The position numbers and the translations under genes were made by a program. The notes under the pieces were generated by a model. The model was not told the DNA's origin and searched no databases. It saw only the letters and a list, made by a program, of their open reading frames with translations. Source: an uncultured Sphingomonadaceae bacterium (GTDB taxonomy: Bacteria > Pseudomonadota > Alphaproteobacteria > Sphingomonadales > Sphingomonadaceae). Taken from it: 64,000 nucleotides of DNA. The stretch is from contig CANLQI010000002.1 of the NCBI GenBank assembly GCA_947493325.1, positions 62,001 to 126,000 on the forward strand, read 5' to 3'. Below are positions 10,149 to 19,208 of the stretch, in pieces. How positions within the stretch are numbered: the stretch's first letter is position 1; the number at the start of each line of letters is the position of its first letter.

Positions 10149-10433
10149 ATGACTGACACAAAATCCGACACACCGCCCGACCGTATGGCGATCAGCCCGC
10201 GCAGCCCGCATTTCGGCGGCGAACTGCTCGAACGCGGCATTGGCATCCGTTTCAAGGGCACGGAGAAAAATAATGTTGAGGAATATTGCATTTCCGAAGG
10301 CTGGATTCGTGTGCAGGCGGGCCGTACGCTCGACCGCAAGGGCAATCCTCTGACGATTAAGCTGAGCGGTCCGGTAGAGGCCTGGTTCGAAGATCTGGGC
10401 GACAATCCGCCGGTGGCCAAGAAAGAGGATTAA
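10149..10433 (+). CDS. DUF3297 family protein
   Basis: A small 94-residue soluble protein. Its core (DRMAISPRSPHFGGELLERG, then KNNVEEYCISEGWIRVQAG and DRKGNPLTIKLSGPVE) is the conserved body of DUF3297, a family of proteobacterial glutathione-linked-looking proteins of unknown function. The start at ATG 10149 has TTGGAG 11 nt upstream. Confidence 0.88.
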   Translation: MTDTKSDTPPDRMAISPRSPHFGGELLERGIGIRFKGTEKNNVEEYCISEGWIRVQAGRTLDRKGNPLTIKLSGPVEAWFEDLGDNPPVAKKED

Positions 10434-10576
10434 CAGTCCTTTCCCACAATTTAGTAACTCGTCATCCTGAACTTATTTGGTGTTTTTACCTGCCACACCA
10501 CAGCAGAAAGCAGCGAAGAGAGCTAAGTTCCTGCAACACGCAAATAAAAGCCGCCTTGCACAATGCTTGGCTGCTT

Positions 10577-10975
10577 TTATGTGCGCTCTCTATGCTCTGT
10601 GCCCTCACCGGCCGTAATAAACACCGCCGTCGCTTCACTTTCCACATCCGCCGTGTGCCACATGCCCGGATCATTGATGGCATATTCGCCGGCACCAATC
10701 GTGACGCGCTTTTCCGAACCGTCCGGCATTTCCTGTACCAATGTCATATGCCCCGCCGTGCACAGCACCATTTCGCTGCCCTTGGGGTGCATTTCCCATA
10801 CGTCCCAGCTTTCGGTAAAGGTGTACATGGACACCAGCCGTCCTTCGCGCCCGTCATCGCCGTGGCGCTGCGCATAGCCGCCGTACCACGCCATATCGCC
10901 GGTCATCTCCGGCTGTACGACCGCGGTGGCGCCAAGGCCCAAGTGGACGGGATTTTTCTGGAGGTTATCGGGCAT
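10577..10975 (-). CDS. Cupin-domain protein
   Basis: A 132-residue single-domain cupin. The beta-barrel motifs are seen as WEMHPKGSEMVLCTAGHMTL and GEYAINDPGMWHTADVES, with histidines at the usual metal-binding places. No enzyme class can be assigned. It stands alone, with about 450 nt of repeat-bearing spacer upstream. Confidence 0.75.
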   Translation of the reverse strand: MPDNLQKNPVHLGLGATAVVQPEMTGDMAWYGGYAQRHGDDGREGRLVSMYTFTESWDVWEMHPKGSEMVLCTAGHMTLVQEMPDGSEKRVTIGAGEYAINDPGMWHTADVESEATAVFITAGEGTEHRERT

Positions 10976-11100
10976 CATATAATTCCTTTGCTACATGCCA
11001 TATAGCATATCCAACCGGAAAAGGCGCATATACGCCCGTCACCCCCGTCCTTCGGCTGCATGCCTGCGGCAGCGCTCGGATAAACTCAGGCATTGCCTGA

Positions 11101-11180
11101 AGCCGTACCCCGGCGCAGGCCGGGGTCCAGAGCGGCGGGCATGATGGCGGCAATGGATCCCGGCCTACGCCGGGATACGG
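11101..11180. repeat. Palindromic repeat, family R2, copy 1
   Basis: Two GC-rich hairpins, ACCCCGGCGCAGGCCGGGGT and TCCCGGCCTACGCCGGGA, joined by CCAGAGCGG and GCGGCAATGG. A related copy is at 58581-58662. The rest of the 10,979-11,432 spacer shows no gene that I can support. Confidence 0.65.
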
Positions 11181-11432
11181 GGTGAGCTTTAGCTCTGGTC
11201 CATGGTATGGCTCTGGTTCGGGCAACTACGCTAAGTAGATAGGTAGAGCCGTATTCCTGCGAAAGCAGTAGCACTTGGGAGGGGCACGGGGATGACGATT
11301 GGAAAGCGCGGATGACGCAATGGGGCGGGGACGATGTAATGGTGGCGGGAAATAGAACAGCCTGAGAAGACACAGGAAATAGCCGGGTTACCGTGCCCCA
11401 GTTCCCTGCCTTACCCCTCTTCCGCTATGCCC

Positions 11433-12365
11433 CTATTTCACTGCCCCGCGCAAGATCAGCCGTGGCAGCATCACGATCGCGCCCAATATCGGCCAGCGGC
11501 GCTGCCACTCCTTGACCTCAATATCGGTGCCGGCGTGGCGGTTGATCTTCCATGCGATATAGTCGATGCCGCCCGCATAGGTGCCGGTCGCTTTCGCAAG
11601 CCGCGCCAGCGTCAGCATCTTGCCGCGGCGGCGCAGGCCGGGCCAGCGTTTGCGCTCCGCCCATATTTCCTTTTTCTGCCCCGGGAGCAGCATCACTTTA
11701 TCGCCCTGTATCTCGTTCTTGATCGCGCATAAAGGCAGGGCCGCTTCGCCGAACAGACGGTATCGCTGCGGCGCGAACTGAACCACCGAACTCGGTCTGT
11801 TACCACGTTCCGCGCGTAGCTCCGCGCCATATGTCAGCGCAAAGCCTGTTTCCCAGAGCTGCTCTATATCCATCTGCGCATCCGGCATATGCGCGAGCGC
11901 AGCGTTGAGCAGCGTCGGCGCGGCGCCGGATATGGCGAGAGCCGCCTGATCCGCCGCAATGTCATCGCTTTGCCACACCAGCCGCGCAGGCTGTGCGAAA
12001 CGTGCCCATACGCTCACCGCGCTTGCCTCCCGGCGGTTGAGGCGGTGGAAATCCTCTTCGCTAAGAACCGCATATTTCGCCGCTAAACCATCATGCTGCG
12101 CCGGAAATACATTGGGGGGAAGCAACCGGTTGGCCTTCGCTTTCCAGCTATTCGGAAAAGCCGCCGTATAGTCCGACACGATCAGGTAGAAATCGAGCAT
12201 CTGTCCGTCGAGCTGCTCACTGCGCATGCAGGAACCATAAAACAGCACCCCGCGCGCCGCATCACCATATTGCGCGGCAATATGGGCGGCAAAGGCGGAA
12301 ACGCGCGGATGAACCGGCTCGGCCAATTCCGCCTTGATACATTTGATTAGGGCGCTATCCGGCAT
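11433..12365 (-). CDS. Nucleotidyltransferase-like protein of a lipid cluster
   Basis: A 310-residue protein. Near residues 35-60 it has GVLFYGSCMRSEQLDGQMLD followed by FYLIVSD, which resembles the G-S-x(n)-D-x-D signature of polymerase-beta-fold nucleotidyltransferases. The rest is unfamiliar, with a hydrophobic C-terminal stretch WPILGAIVMLPRLILRG that may bind the membrane. It lies 15 nt after the lipid kinase gene on the same strand. In Caulobacter a nucleotidyltransferase-like gene also neighbours the ceramide kinase needed for ceramide phosphoglycerate. A head-group role is therefore plausible but not shown. Confidence 0.6.
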   Translation of the reverse strand: MPDSALIKCIKAELAEPVHPRVSAFAAHIAAQYGDAARGVLFYGSCMRSEQLDGQMLDFYLIVSDYTAAFPNSWKAKANRLLPPNVFPAQHDGLAAKYAVLSEEDFHRLNRREASAVSVWARFAQPARLVWQSDDIAADQAALAISGAAPTLLNAALAHMPDAQMDIEQLWETGFALTYGAELRAERGNRPSSVVQFAPQRYRLFGEAALPLCAIKNEIQGDKVMLLPGQKKEIWAERKRWPGLRRRGKMLTLARLAKATGTYAGGIDYIAWKINRHAGTDIEVKEWQRRWPILGAIVMLPRLILRGAVK

Positions 12366-12380
12366 GGGTTCGTCCGGAAT

Positions 12381-13355
12381 TTACGCCGCGATTTTCAGGA
12401 AGGGCACAGGCGCTGTCGAACGCAGGATGATGGGCGAATCTGTATTCGCCTCAAATATCTCTCCATCCAATATAACATTGCTATGGTCGCCATCAATGCG
12501 GATTTCATCGCCCTGCTCGATATGCACGCCATCTACTTTTTCCTTGCCCATCCTGCCGAAAATAACGGCCCAGATCATGCGCATGACAACACCGGGATTC
12601 TGGTCGACAGCAAAGAATTTAAGCCGGTCACCGCTGCTATACCAACTGCCCGATTTGCCCGCGAGCAACAGTTTTTCAAGCGTGGTGACAACGAGCAGTG
12701 CATAATTGCCCTGCACTTCGCCATTGCGGATCAGTGAGATGCGCAGCGGCTGTGACCGGCGCGGCAGGAACTTGAAAGGCGCTTTAAGCAAGAGCGACAT
12801 GAACCCCGCAATACCGGCCAGCACATGGCTGAGGCCATTGGGCAATCCAAGCGGATAGATTTTATGGCGGCAGTAGAGAATGAACTCGGCCAAACCAGCC
12901 CCGCCCAGAAACATGCCCAGCACCGGCTTGTCATTGGCACCGCTCGACAATGCGATCATCTGCCGCACCACAATATGCGAATCCAGATCATCGCTGCGCG
13001 CAATGTCCAATATGTTCTTGAGCGCGGACAGCGCAGTGCCGCTGGCCCCCAGATCAAGTGCAATCAGGTTGGTCTTGCCATTGGGCAGCACTGCGACGGG
13101 GGGCGGGTTGTCGCCGAAATGGCCGCCCTGGTGCAATTCAGTGAGAGCCGCCTGCACCGTGCCGTCGCCGCCATTGATGACAATAACTTTTGGTTTGACG
13201 CGGGCTATGGTTTTGAGCGCCTTGGCGATTTGGTCAACCTGTTCGACTTCGTAATGGAATATATCGGCATGCTCCGCACAAAAGCTCCGCACGTCCGGCA
13301 ATAAGGACTTATTGCCAGTCGAACGCGGGTTGGAAAGGAGCGCGACCAGTGCCAT
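12381..13355 (-). CDS. Lipid kinase (diacylglycerol/ceramide/sphingosine kinase family)
   Basis: A 324-residue DAGK_cat-fold enzyme that should transfer phosphate from ATP to a lipid hydroxyl at the inner face of the membrane. The ATP-binding motif INGGDGTVQAAL is intact near residue 60, and a C-terminal ILDGEIFE supplies the usual D-G-E. The second motif reads LPNGKTNLIA, where most family members have P-x-G-T-x-N-D. Its position beside DUF2141 and nucleotidyltransferase genes, in a region with ceramide genes, favours ceramide as substrate. Diacylglycerol remains the alternative. Confidence 0.8.
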   Translation of the reverse strand: MALVALLSNPRSTGNKSLLPDVRSFCAEHADIFHYEVEQVDQIAKALKTIARVKPKVIVINGGDGTVQAALTELHQGGHFGDNPPPVAVLPNGKTNLIALDLGASGTALSALKNILDIARSDDLDSHIVVRQMIALSSGANDKPVLGMFLGGAGLAEFILYCRHKIYPLGLPNGLSHVLAGIAGFMSLLLKAPFKFLPRRSQPLRISLIRNGEVQGNYALLVVTTLEKLLLAGKSGSWYSSGDRLKFFAVDQNPGVVMRMIWAVIFGRMGKEKVDGVHIEQGDEIRIDGDHSNVILDGEIFEANTDSPIILRSTAPVPFLKIAA

Positions 13356-13360
13356 TCATA

Positions 13361-13882
13361 TCATCCAATCGGTTTGATGCTGAGGCCGCTGCGATAGTTC
13401 AGCACGACGTTTGCGCGCGCCACACCATTGCCCACACGAATTGCGGATTTACGGATTGAGGGCTTCAGGTTTGTAAGTGAAATATTGGGATTGCCGGTAA
13501 AGCCGCCGCCATCGCTCCAACCGGACTTGCCGTTGCCGTCCATGTCATGCCGCACAGCAATGCCATATACGCCAGCCTTGGGCACAGGCATGCAGAAACG
13601 CATCTTGCCGCCCTTCAGGCGCACCGGCACATCAATGCGGTTGATCCATGCGCCTTTTTTCAGCCACTTTGTCTTGGTGCCTTCATAGGATTGCACGCGG
13701 ATACGGCCCGTGGCTTTTTTGAAACCGCGCACTTCAACCAATACGGCGGGGCCATTGCCCGTGCTGCACTGGTTAAGATTATTGCTGATCTTTTCACGTT
13801 GCGCACTGGCCGGGGTCGCGGCCATGGCCAGAGCCATTGCTGCGGTACAGCCAACAAGTGCGACATTTGAAAATTTGAACAT
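13361..13882 (-). CDS. DUF2141 exported protein
   Basis: A 173-residue protein with a signal peptide (MFKFSNVALVGCTAAMALAM, cleavage after ASA). The mature part carries the DUF2141 pattern: VLVEVRGFKKATGRIRVQSY, then AVRHDMDGNGKSGWSDGGGFTG. The start at ATG 13882 has GGAG 10 nt upstream; a longer reading to 13927 has no such site. It is the first gene of a tight minus-strand operon with the lipid kinase (5-nt gap) and the nucleotidyltransferase. The function is unknown; it probably acts in the periplasm. Confidence 0.82.
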   Translation of the reverse strand: MFKFSNVALVGCTAAMALAMAATPASAQREKISNNLNQCSTGNGPAVLVEVRGFKKATGRIRVQSYEGTKTKWLKKGAWINRIDVPVRLKGGKMRFCMPVPKAGVYGIAVRHDMDGNGKSGWSDGGGFTGNPNISLTNLKPSIRKSAIRVGNGVARANVVLNYRSGLSIKPIG

Positions 13883-14009
13883 GACGTGTCGTCTCCAAAA
13901 GTCTATAGCTGGCCATGTCAAACACATGAACCGGCATGTAACGCCCCCTTTATGATTCTATGTATGGGGAAAGTTTGCGGCCAAAATAGGGTGACAGGGC
14001 GTCAATAAG

Positions 14010-15218
14010 TTGAAATTCCTCACTTCCATCGACGGTTATATTGCCAAGCGGGTCACCGTTCCGCTCATTGCGACGCTGATTATTTCGGCGATGCTGCTGG
14101 TGCTCGACAAAATGCTGCGGCTGTTCGATTTTGTGGCAGCGGAAGGCGGACCGGTCAGCATCGTGTGGCGAATGCTCGCCAACCTTATTCCCGAATATCT
14201 CTCGCTCGGCATTCCGATCGGGCTTTTACTGGGGATTTTGCTGGCTTTCCGGGGACTTGCGCTGTCATCGGAGCTGGATGTATTCCGCGCGGTCGGGCTT
14301 GGATATGGCCGGCTGCTGCGCGTGCCCTATATGTTTGCCATCGGCTTGATGCTCGTCAATCTAGCGCTGGTCGGGTTTATCCAGCCGCAGGCACGCTATG
14401 CCTATGAAGAGCTGGGCTTTGAACTGCGCTCGGGCGCGCTTGGCGCATCGATCAAAGTGGGTGAATTCACCAAATTTGGCGAAAAAATGACGCTCAGGAT
14501 TGAGGAAAGCGAGAATCAGGGCCGTGATCTGAGCGGCATTTTCGTGCACGCCGAAAGCAAGAATGGCACTGAAATTTCGGTGACCGCCAATAAGGGCCGT
14601 TTTATGGCAACCGATGACCCCGACACCATCATATTGCGGCTGACCGAAGGCGTGCTTACCCATGATGCACCGAATTACGAAAGCCCGCGCGTGCTCAGCT
14701 TCAGCAGCCATGACCTGCCGATCGACCTGCCTAAGATTGAGGCATTTCGCAGCCGCGGCGGCAAGGACCGCGAATATACCCTACCCGAACTGGTCCGCAT
14801 CGGCAGCAGCCCGGATGTGTCGCAGCAGGAACGCAATGAAACCCGTTCCAATTTCCATTACCGGATGGTTGAAGTCGTTATGATGCTGCTCATGCCGCTG
14901 CTGGCGCTGGCCCTCGCGATACCGCCGAAACGATCGACCTCCGCACTGGGGGTATTCCTATCGATCATTATGATCGTGACTTATCATAAGATAAATCAAT
15001 ATGGCGAGGATATCGGCGCGCTCGGCATTGTTGATCCGCTGATTGCATTATGGGGGCCATTCATGATTTTCGCGGCCCTGATACTCTGGATGTATTATCA
15101 GGTGGCACATGTTCCCGGAGGACAGCCGATTGGCAGCCTGGAACGGATATTCGCCAAATCGGGCGCGTGGCTGAAAGGACTGCTCAGCTTTGGCAGGAAG
15201 CGGGGGCATCAGTCATGA
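14010..15218 (+). CDS. LptF/LptG (YjgP/YjgQ) family permease, first subunit
   Basis: A 402-residue inner-membrane protein with the family layout: three hydrophobic segments in the first 130 residues (GYIAKRVTVPLIATLIISAM), a periplasmic jellyroll-like middle (about 150-270), then three more segments (VVMMLLMPLLALALAIPPKR, a family signature). In other bacteria LptF and LptG form the membrane part of the LptBFGC machine that extracts lipopolysaccharide. The start is TTG 14010 with only a weak ribosome site. Its stop overlaps the start of the next permease (ATGA). Context suggests export of a ceramide lipid, not LPS. Confidence 0.88.
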   Translation: MKFLTSIDGYIAKRVTVPLIATLIISAMLLVLDKMLRLFDFVAAEGGPVSIVWRMLANLIPEYLSLGIPIGLLLGILLAFRGLALSSELDVFRAVGLGYGRLLRVPYMFAIGLMLVNLALVGFIQPQARYAYEELGFELRSGALGASIKVGEFTKFGEKMTLRIEESENQGRDLSGIFVHAESKNGTEISVTANKGRFMATDDPDTIILRLTEGVLTHDAPNYESPRVLSFSSHDLPIDLPKIEAFRSRGGKDREYTLPELVRIGSSPDVSQQERNETRSNFHYRMVEVVMMLLMPLLALALAIPPKRSTSALGVFLSIIMIVTYHKINQYGEDIGALGIVDPLIALWGPFMIFAALILWMYYQVAHVPGGQPIGSLERIFAKSGAWLKGLLSFGRKRGHQS

Positions 15219-16312
15219 AGCTGGAACTATTTCCCTCCCCCACCACCGCCTTTTATATGGCGCGCATGTTCCTGATCCGTATCTTGGCGGTGCTGGCGAT
15301 ATTTGTGCTAGTGCTGCAAACGCTCGACCTGCTGGGTGAGAGCGGCAATATCCTGGCCGCGCCGGGCAATAGCGAAGCGGACCTGTGGCGTTATGTCTCG
15401 CTGCGCGCGCCGCAGATTATCGATTTTGTGCTGCCGTTTTCGGTGCTCTTCGCCACAATCATCACACTCGCCACGCTGAACCAGAATAGCGAAGTGGTCG
15501 CCATGAAAGCCGCCGGGCTTTCTGCGCATCAGGTACTCGCGCCCTTGCTGCTCGCCAGCCTGCTGGTGGCCGCATTCACTTTCGCGTTCAACGACCGTAT
15601 CGTCTCGCGCGCAACCTCCACACTGTCACTCTGGCAAAAGGCCGAATATGGCCCTGTGCCGGACGACCCCACGACGCGCACCAATATCTGGGCGCGCAAG
15701 GACAATAGCCTGTTTCATGCCGGGTTTGTGAGCGGCAATGGGGCCAATACCCGGCTGAACCGTGTCGAAATATACGAGCGCAGCGGCAATGGTGAACTGC
15801 TCCGCACCATAGAGGCGGAGCAAGCCGTGTACACCGGTTCTGCATGGCGGATGGACGGAGCGAAGGCTTTTGACGTGGCGACGGGTGAAGAAACCGATCT
15901 GGGTGAATATATAGCGGGCGCAGGCATGTCGCCCGATCAGTTCACACTGGGCAGTGTCAATCCCGACGGTATGTCGTTCATGCAGCTCAAGTCTGCCGTG
16001 GCTGAATTGAAAGCCGCGGGCAAACCCACACAGACGCTGGAAACCAGTTTGTGGCACAAGATTTCGGGACCGTTATCGGCGATATTAATGCCGCTGCTGG
16101 GCGCGGTCGCCGCATTTGGCCTGGCGCGTTCGGGCCAGCTGTTTCTGCGCGCCGTGATCGGCATGGCGCTGGGCTTTGCATTTTTTGTGGCGGATAATTT
16201 CTCGCTGGCTATGGGCAATCTGGGCGCTTATCCGCCGATGCTCGCAGCCTGGGCGCCGTTCCTGCTGTTTTTCATGATCGGGGAATCGGTCCTTGTCCGA
16301 ACCGAAGAGTAA
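15215..16312 (+). CDS. LptF/LptG (YjgP/YjgQ) family permease, second subunit
   Basis: A 365-residue partner of the upstream permease, with the same layout: segments at about 12-32, 60-80 and 100-120 (FVLPFSVLFATIITLATLNQ, then NSEVVAMKAAGLS), a soluble middle domain, and three C-terminal segments (ISGPLSAILMPLLGAVAAFG). The NSE-x4-KAAGLS motif is typical of the coupling helix that meets the LptB ATPase. ATG 15215 overlaps the previous stop. No lptB, lptC, lptA or lptD lies beside the pair. Confidence 0.9.
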   Translation: MKLELFPSPTTAFYMARMFLIRILAVLAIFVLVLQTLDLLGESGNILAAPGNSEADLWRYVSLRAPQIIDFVLPFSVLFATIITLATLNQNSEVVAMKAAGLSAHQVLAPLLLASLLVAAFTFAFNDRIVSRATSTLSLWQKAEYGPVPDDPTTRTNIWARKDNSLFHAGFVSGNGANTRLNRVEIYERSGNGELLRTIEAEQAVYTGSAWRMDGAKAFDVATGEETDLGEYIAGAGMSPDQFTLGSVNPDGMSFMQLKSAVAELKAAGKPTQTLETSLWHKISGPLSAILMPLLGAVAAFGLARSGQLFLRAVIGMALGFAFFVADNFSLAMGNLGAYPPMLAAWAPFLLFFMIGESVLVRTEE

Positions 16313-17870
16313 TTCCGCACCGGGGAATAGCGAAAATACCGGCCGCGATAGCGAAAGCACTTCAGCGCCGGGTATAGAGCGCGCAGAGCTGGCGAAAAGC
16401 GCTGGCCTTGCGGCACTCTCCCGGTTTGGCGCGCTGATCGAAGTGGTGGCGCAGCCCATTTACACATGGATGTTCGGCCTCGCCAATTATGGTCTCTATG
16501 TCGTACTCTGGGCCAGCATCAACATTCTTTCCAAACTGTTCGACCTGTCGATGCTGCAGGCTCTACAACGTGTTGTGCCGACCGCGCGCGGCGAAGCCGA
16601 AGCGCATGGTGCGGTCAAATTTGCGCTGCTTGCAACGCTCATACCCTCAGCATTATTTGCGCTCGTCATATCTCTGGTCGCGGCGCCCGTGGCACAGTTT
16701 TTTTCCGCAAATGAAATGCAGATGGCACAGTTGCCGCTGGCGATATCGCTGTTCGCATGGACATTGCCGCTGTGGATATTGCTGGAGGTCGCCACCGCCG
16801 CCGCTCGCGCACGGCGGGCGTTCGGACCGGAAATACGACTGCGCATATTCTGGGAACAGCTCGCCCGGCTCGGCTTTGCGATCCTGCTGTTTGCGATGGG
16901 TGTTCAGGTGTTGGGGCTTATTGTGGCGCATATATTGTCGCTGATCGTGACAGGTCTGCTTTCGCTGCACCTGCTGGGCCGCTATTATGACTGGCGCATG
17001 CTGATCACCGCGCCCATGCCGCGCACATTGCGCGCAGATATGCTGAAAAGCGGGCTGGGCACCATGCCGCCCAATCTCGCGCGGCGCGCGTTCAATGATC
17101 TGCCGCCGGTCATCCTCAATATGCTGATTCCCGGAAATGGCGGCGCAGTGGCGGCGGGGCTCTACGGCATTGCACGCAAGATCGCGTCCATCCCGCTGAT
17201 CGTGCGGCAGACGTTCCTCTATGTACTCGCGCCGCTCAGCTCTGCGCAGGCCGCGGCAGACCGCACGCAAATCGCGCCGCTATACCGTTTTTCCAACCGG
17301 CTATCGGCAATCATCGTCATCCCGCTTACCGGGCTTATCATGCTGCTGGCGCGTGATATATTGAGCGTCTTTACCCCCGCAGCAGCTGCGGCTTTTCCGG
17401 TGCTGATCGCCCTGCTGATCGGCCGCGCCGGGGAAGCCATATTGGGGCCCGCCACACCAATTGTGGAAATGATCGGCCACCGCGGCCTGCCGCTGCTGAA
17501 CAGTCTGCTCGGCCTGGCACTGTCCGCCGCACTCGCATTCTGGCTGGTACCGGATATGGGCGCGACAGGCATGGCGATCGCCGTGGCCGCGGGCGTCACT
17601 CTCGCCAGCTGGGCAGCTGTCGCAGAACTCGCGCTCAGCGATGGTCTGAACCCGTTCGACCACCATTTCATGGGCGCGTTGTTTATGGGCGTTGTGACAT
17701 TCGGTCTGCTCACTCTACTCAGCCATATCATTCCCGATAGCTGGAAATATGCTGAGCCTGCGATATTGCTGGGCGCATTCTTCCCACTGCTGTGGCTAGG
17801 GCTTAAGGTTGGACTTGATGCCGAGGACAAACTGGCGCTCGGCAGAGTGGCGAAGAAACTGCGGTTATAG
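16293..17870 (+). CDS. Wzx/MATE-like lipid flippase
   Basis: A 525-residue integral membrane protein of the MOP superfamily, with a polar 28-residue N-terminus and about 13-14 hydrophobic segments. It resembles O-antigen/polysaccharide flippases, which move lipid-linked sugars across the inner membrane. The start is TTG 16293, inside the end of the preceding permease gene (20-nt overlap), so the three genes are translated together. A flippase locked to an LptFG-type pair suggests a route that flips and then extracts one lipid, perhaps a glycosylated ceramide. Confidence 0.82.
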   Translation: MSEPKSNSAPGNSENTGRDSESTSAPGIERAELAKSAGLAALSRFGALIEVVAQPIYTWMFGLANYGLYVVLWASINILSKLFDLSMLQALQRVVPTARGEAEAHGAVKFALLATLIPSALFALVISLVAAPVAQFFSANEMQMAQLPLAISLFAWTLPLWILLEVATAAARARRAFGPEIRLRIFWEQLARLGFAILLFAMGVQVLGLIVAHILSLIVTGLLSLHLLGRYYDWRMLITAPMPRTLRADMLKSGLGTMPPNLARRAFNDLPPVILNMLIPGNGGAVAAGLYGIARKIASIPLIVRQTFLYVLAPLSSAQAAADRTQIAPLYRFSNRLSAIIVIPLTGLIMLLARDILSVFTPAAAAAFPVLIALLIGRAGEAILGPATPIVEMIGHRGLPLLNSLLGLALSAALAFWLVPDMGATGMAIAVAAGVTLASWAAVAELALSDGLNPFDHHFMGALFMGVVTFGLLTLLSHIIPDSWKYAEPAILLGAFFPLLWLGLKVGLDAEDKLALGRVAKKLRL

Positions 17871-17890
17871 GGCCGCATTATATTAGAATC

Positions 17891-17982
17891 GTCATTCCCG
17901 GCTTGATCGGGAATCTATCTCACAACAGCTCCGCATAAACACAAACTTGGGGAGATGGATTCCCGCTTTCGCGGGAATGACG
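17891..17982. repeat. Palindromic repeat, family R1, copy 2
   Basis: A 92-bp element made of GTCATTCCCGGCTTGATCGG at one end and an inverted ATTCCCGCTTTCGCGGGAAT hairpin at the other, sharing GGAATCTATCTCACAA with the other copies. It lies between the convergent ends of the flippase and desaturase genes and may act as a terminator for both. Confidence 0.8.
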
Positions 17983-17998
17983 AAAAAAACAACTGATC

Positions 17999-19123
17999 CT
18001 ATTTAACGGAACGCCCCGCAAATGTGCTGCGTACCAACCGGCTGACCAGCGGCAACAGGCCGGTATAATTGCCTTTGTAATAGGCCGATTCCGTGGGCAA
18101 AACATCGGCCAGACGCCGGTGTGCCTCGCCCAGATTATGGTATGGCACACCGGGCAGCAGATGGTGTAGCGCATGATAGCGCAAACCCACGGGTGCCCAG
18201 AGTGCGGGCAGCATGGCGGGCGGCGGGACATTGACGCTGTCGAGATATTGCGCGGTCACGCTCATCACTTCACCGTCATTTTCCCACAGATGCGCCACCA
18301 ATGTGCGGACCTGATTAATCATCACCGAACCGCCACTGATCACCAGATAGATGATAAGTGCCTTGAGCGGGATAATGCCTGTCGCTGCGCCCGCGATAAG
18401 GGCAATGGCCCATATGCTGGCCGCGCTTTCCTGCCACATCCAGTTGCGCCGCGCCTTGCCCTCGGGCATGCGGCGGCGGAAATCGGGGTTGATGACCAGT
18501 CCCGAATAGCGTTCGACCACCAGCTTGCGCAACGGCGGAATGACCAGCGAAAGCGGTGCAAGAATGCCGTAGCGCAGCAGCAGGGCGAGTGGCGCAAGTG
18601 CGGAAACCGCGACAAACAGCGGCACCGTATAGGGCTTCATAAGCGCGAGCGGCAGATATTCGGGATCCTGCACCGTGCCATAGCGTGTCTTGGCATGGTG
18701 TAGATTATGCACGCCTTCATACATGAAGGATGGCACAAGAAGCGGTATCCCGACGAGCAGATTCCAGCCCAGCCGAAAGCCCGGCACCGAGCCGTCTTTC
18801 AAATGGGTAAGCTCGTGGATAAAGCTGCCCGCGCGGTAGAGCGCCAGCATCGACACGATACCCGCAGCGATCATCCATCCGGTGCTACCCGCGGCAATGG
18901 CGGCGAACAACGCGCCATATCCGACGATCACCGATGCCATGAAATCGCCCCAATATATGCCCGCATTGGGCGCGTTCAGGTCGCGTGTCAGCTTTGCCGC
19001 CGTGCGGATCATGTCCTTATCATCCGCGATAGGGTCATCCGCAATAGGCGCGCGCACGCCTACGCCTGCGGCAGGCTGCTGCGGCGCGGTAAATGTCTCG
19101 GCTTTTAAAACTTTGCTATTCAT
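17999..19123 (-). CDS. Membrane fatty-acid desaturase
   Basis: A 374-residue di-iron membrane desaturase/hydroxylase with the three histidine boxes HELTH, HNLHH and HALHH and hydrophobic segments between them. It uses O2 to put a double bond or hydroxyl in an acyl chain. ATG 19123 is preferred over an ATG four codons upstream because GGAT lies 8 nt before it. It is divergent from the ceramide-synthase-like gene, which makes a sphingoid-base or ceramide acyl substrate plausible. A general phospholipid desaturase is the alternative. Confidence 0.85.
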   Translation of the reverse strand: MNSKVLKAETFTAPQQPAAGVGVRAPIADDPIADDKDMIRTAAKLTRDLNAPNAGIYWGDFMASVIVGYGALFAAIAAGSTGWMIAAGIVSMLALYRAGSFIHELTHLKDGSVPGFRLGWNLLVGIPLLVPSFMYEGVHNLHHAKTRYGTVQDPEYLPLALMKPYTVPLFVAVSALAPLALLLRYGILAPLSLVIPPLRKLVVERYSGLVINPDFRRRMPEGKARRNWMWQESAASIWAIALIAGAATGIIPLKALIIYLVISGGSVMINQVRTLVAHLWENDGEVMSVTAQYLDSVNVPPPAMLPALWAPVGLRYHALHHLLPGVPYHNLGEAHRRLADVLPTESAYYKGNYTGLLPLVSRLVRSTFAGRSVK

Positions 19124-19208
19124 ACATATATCCAATTTGAATAGGGCTTAAACCAGAACATGATGGCAAGATAATGGCAGCATATAGAGGCATTCGCGGC
19201 AGTTTTTA

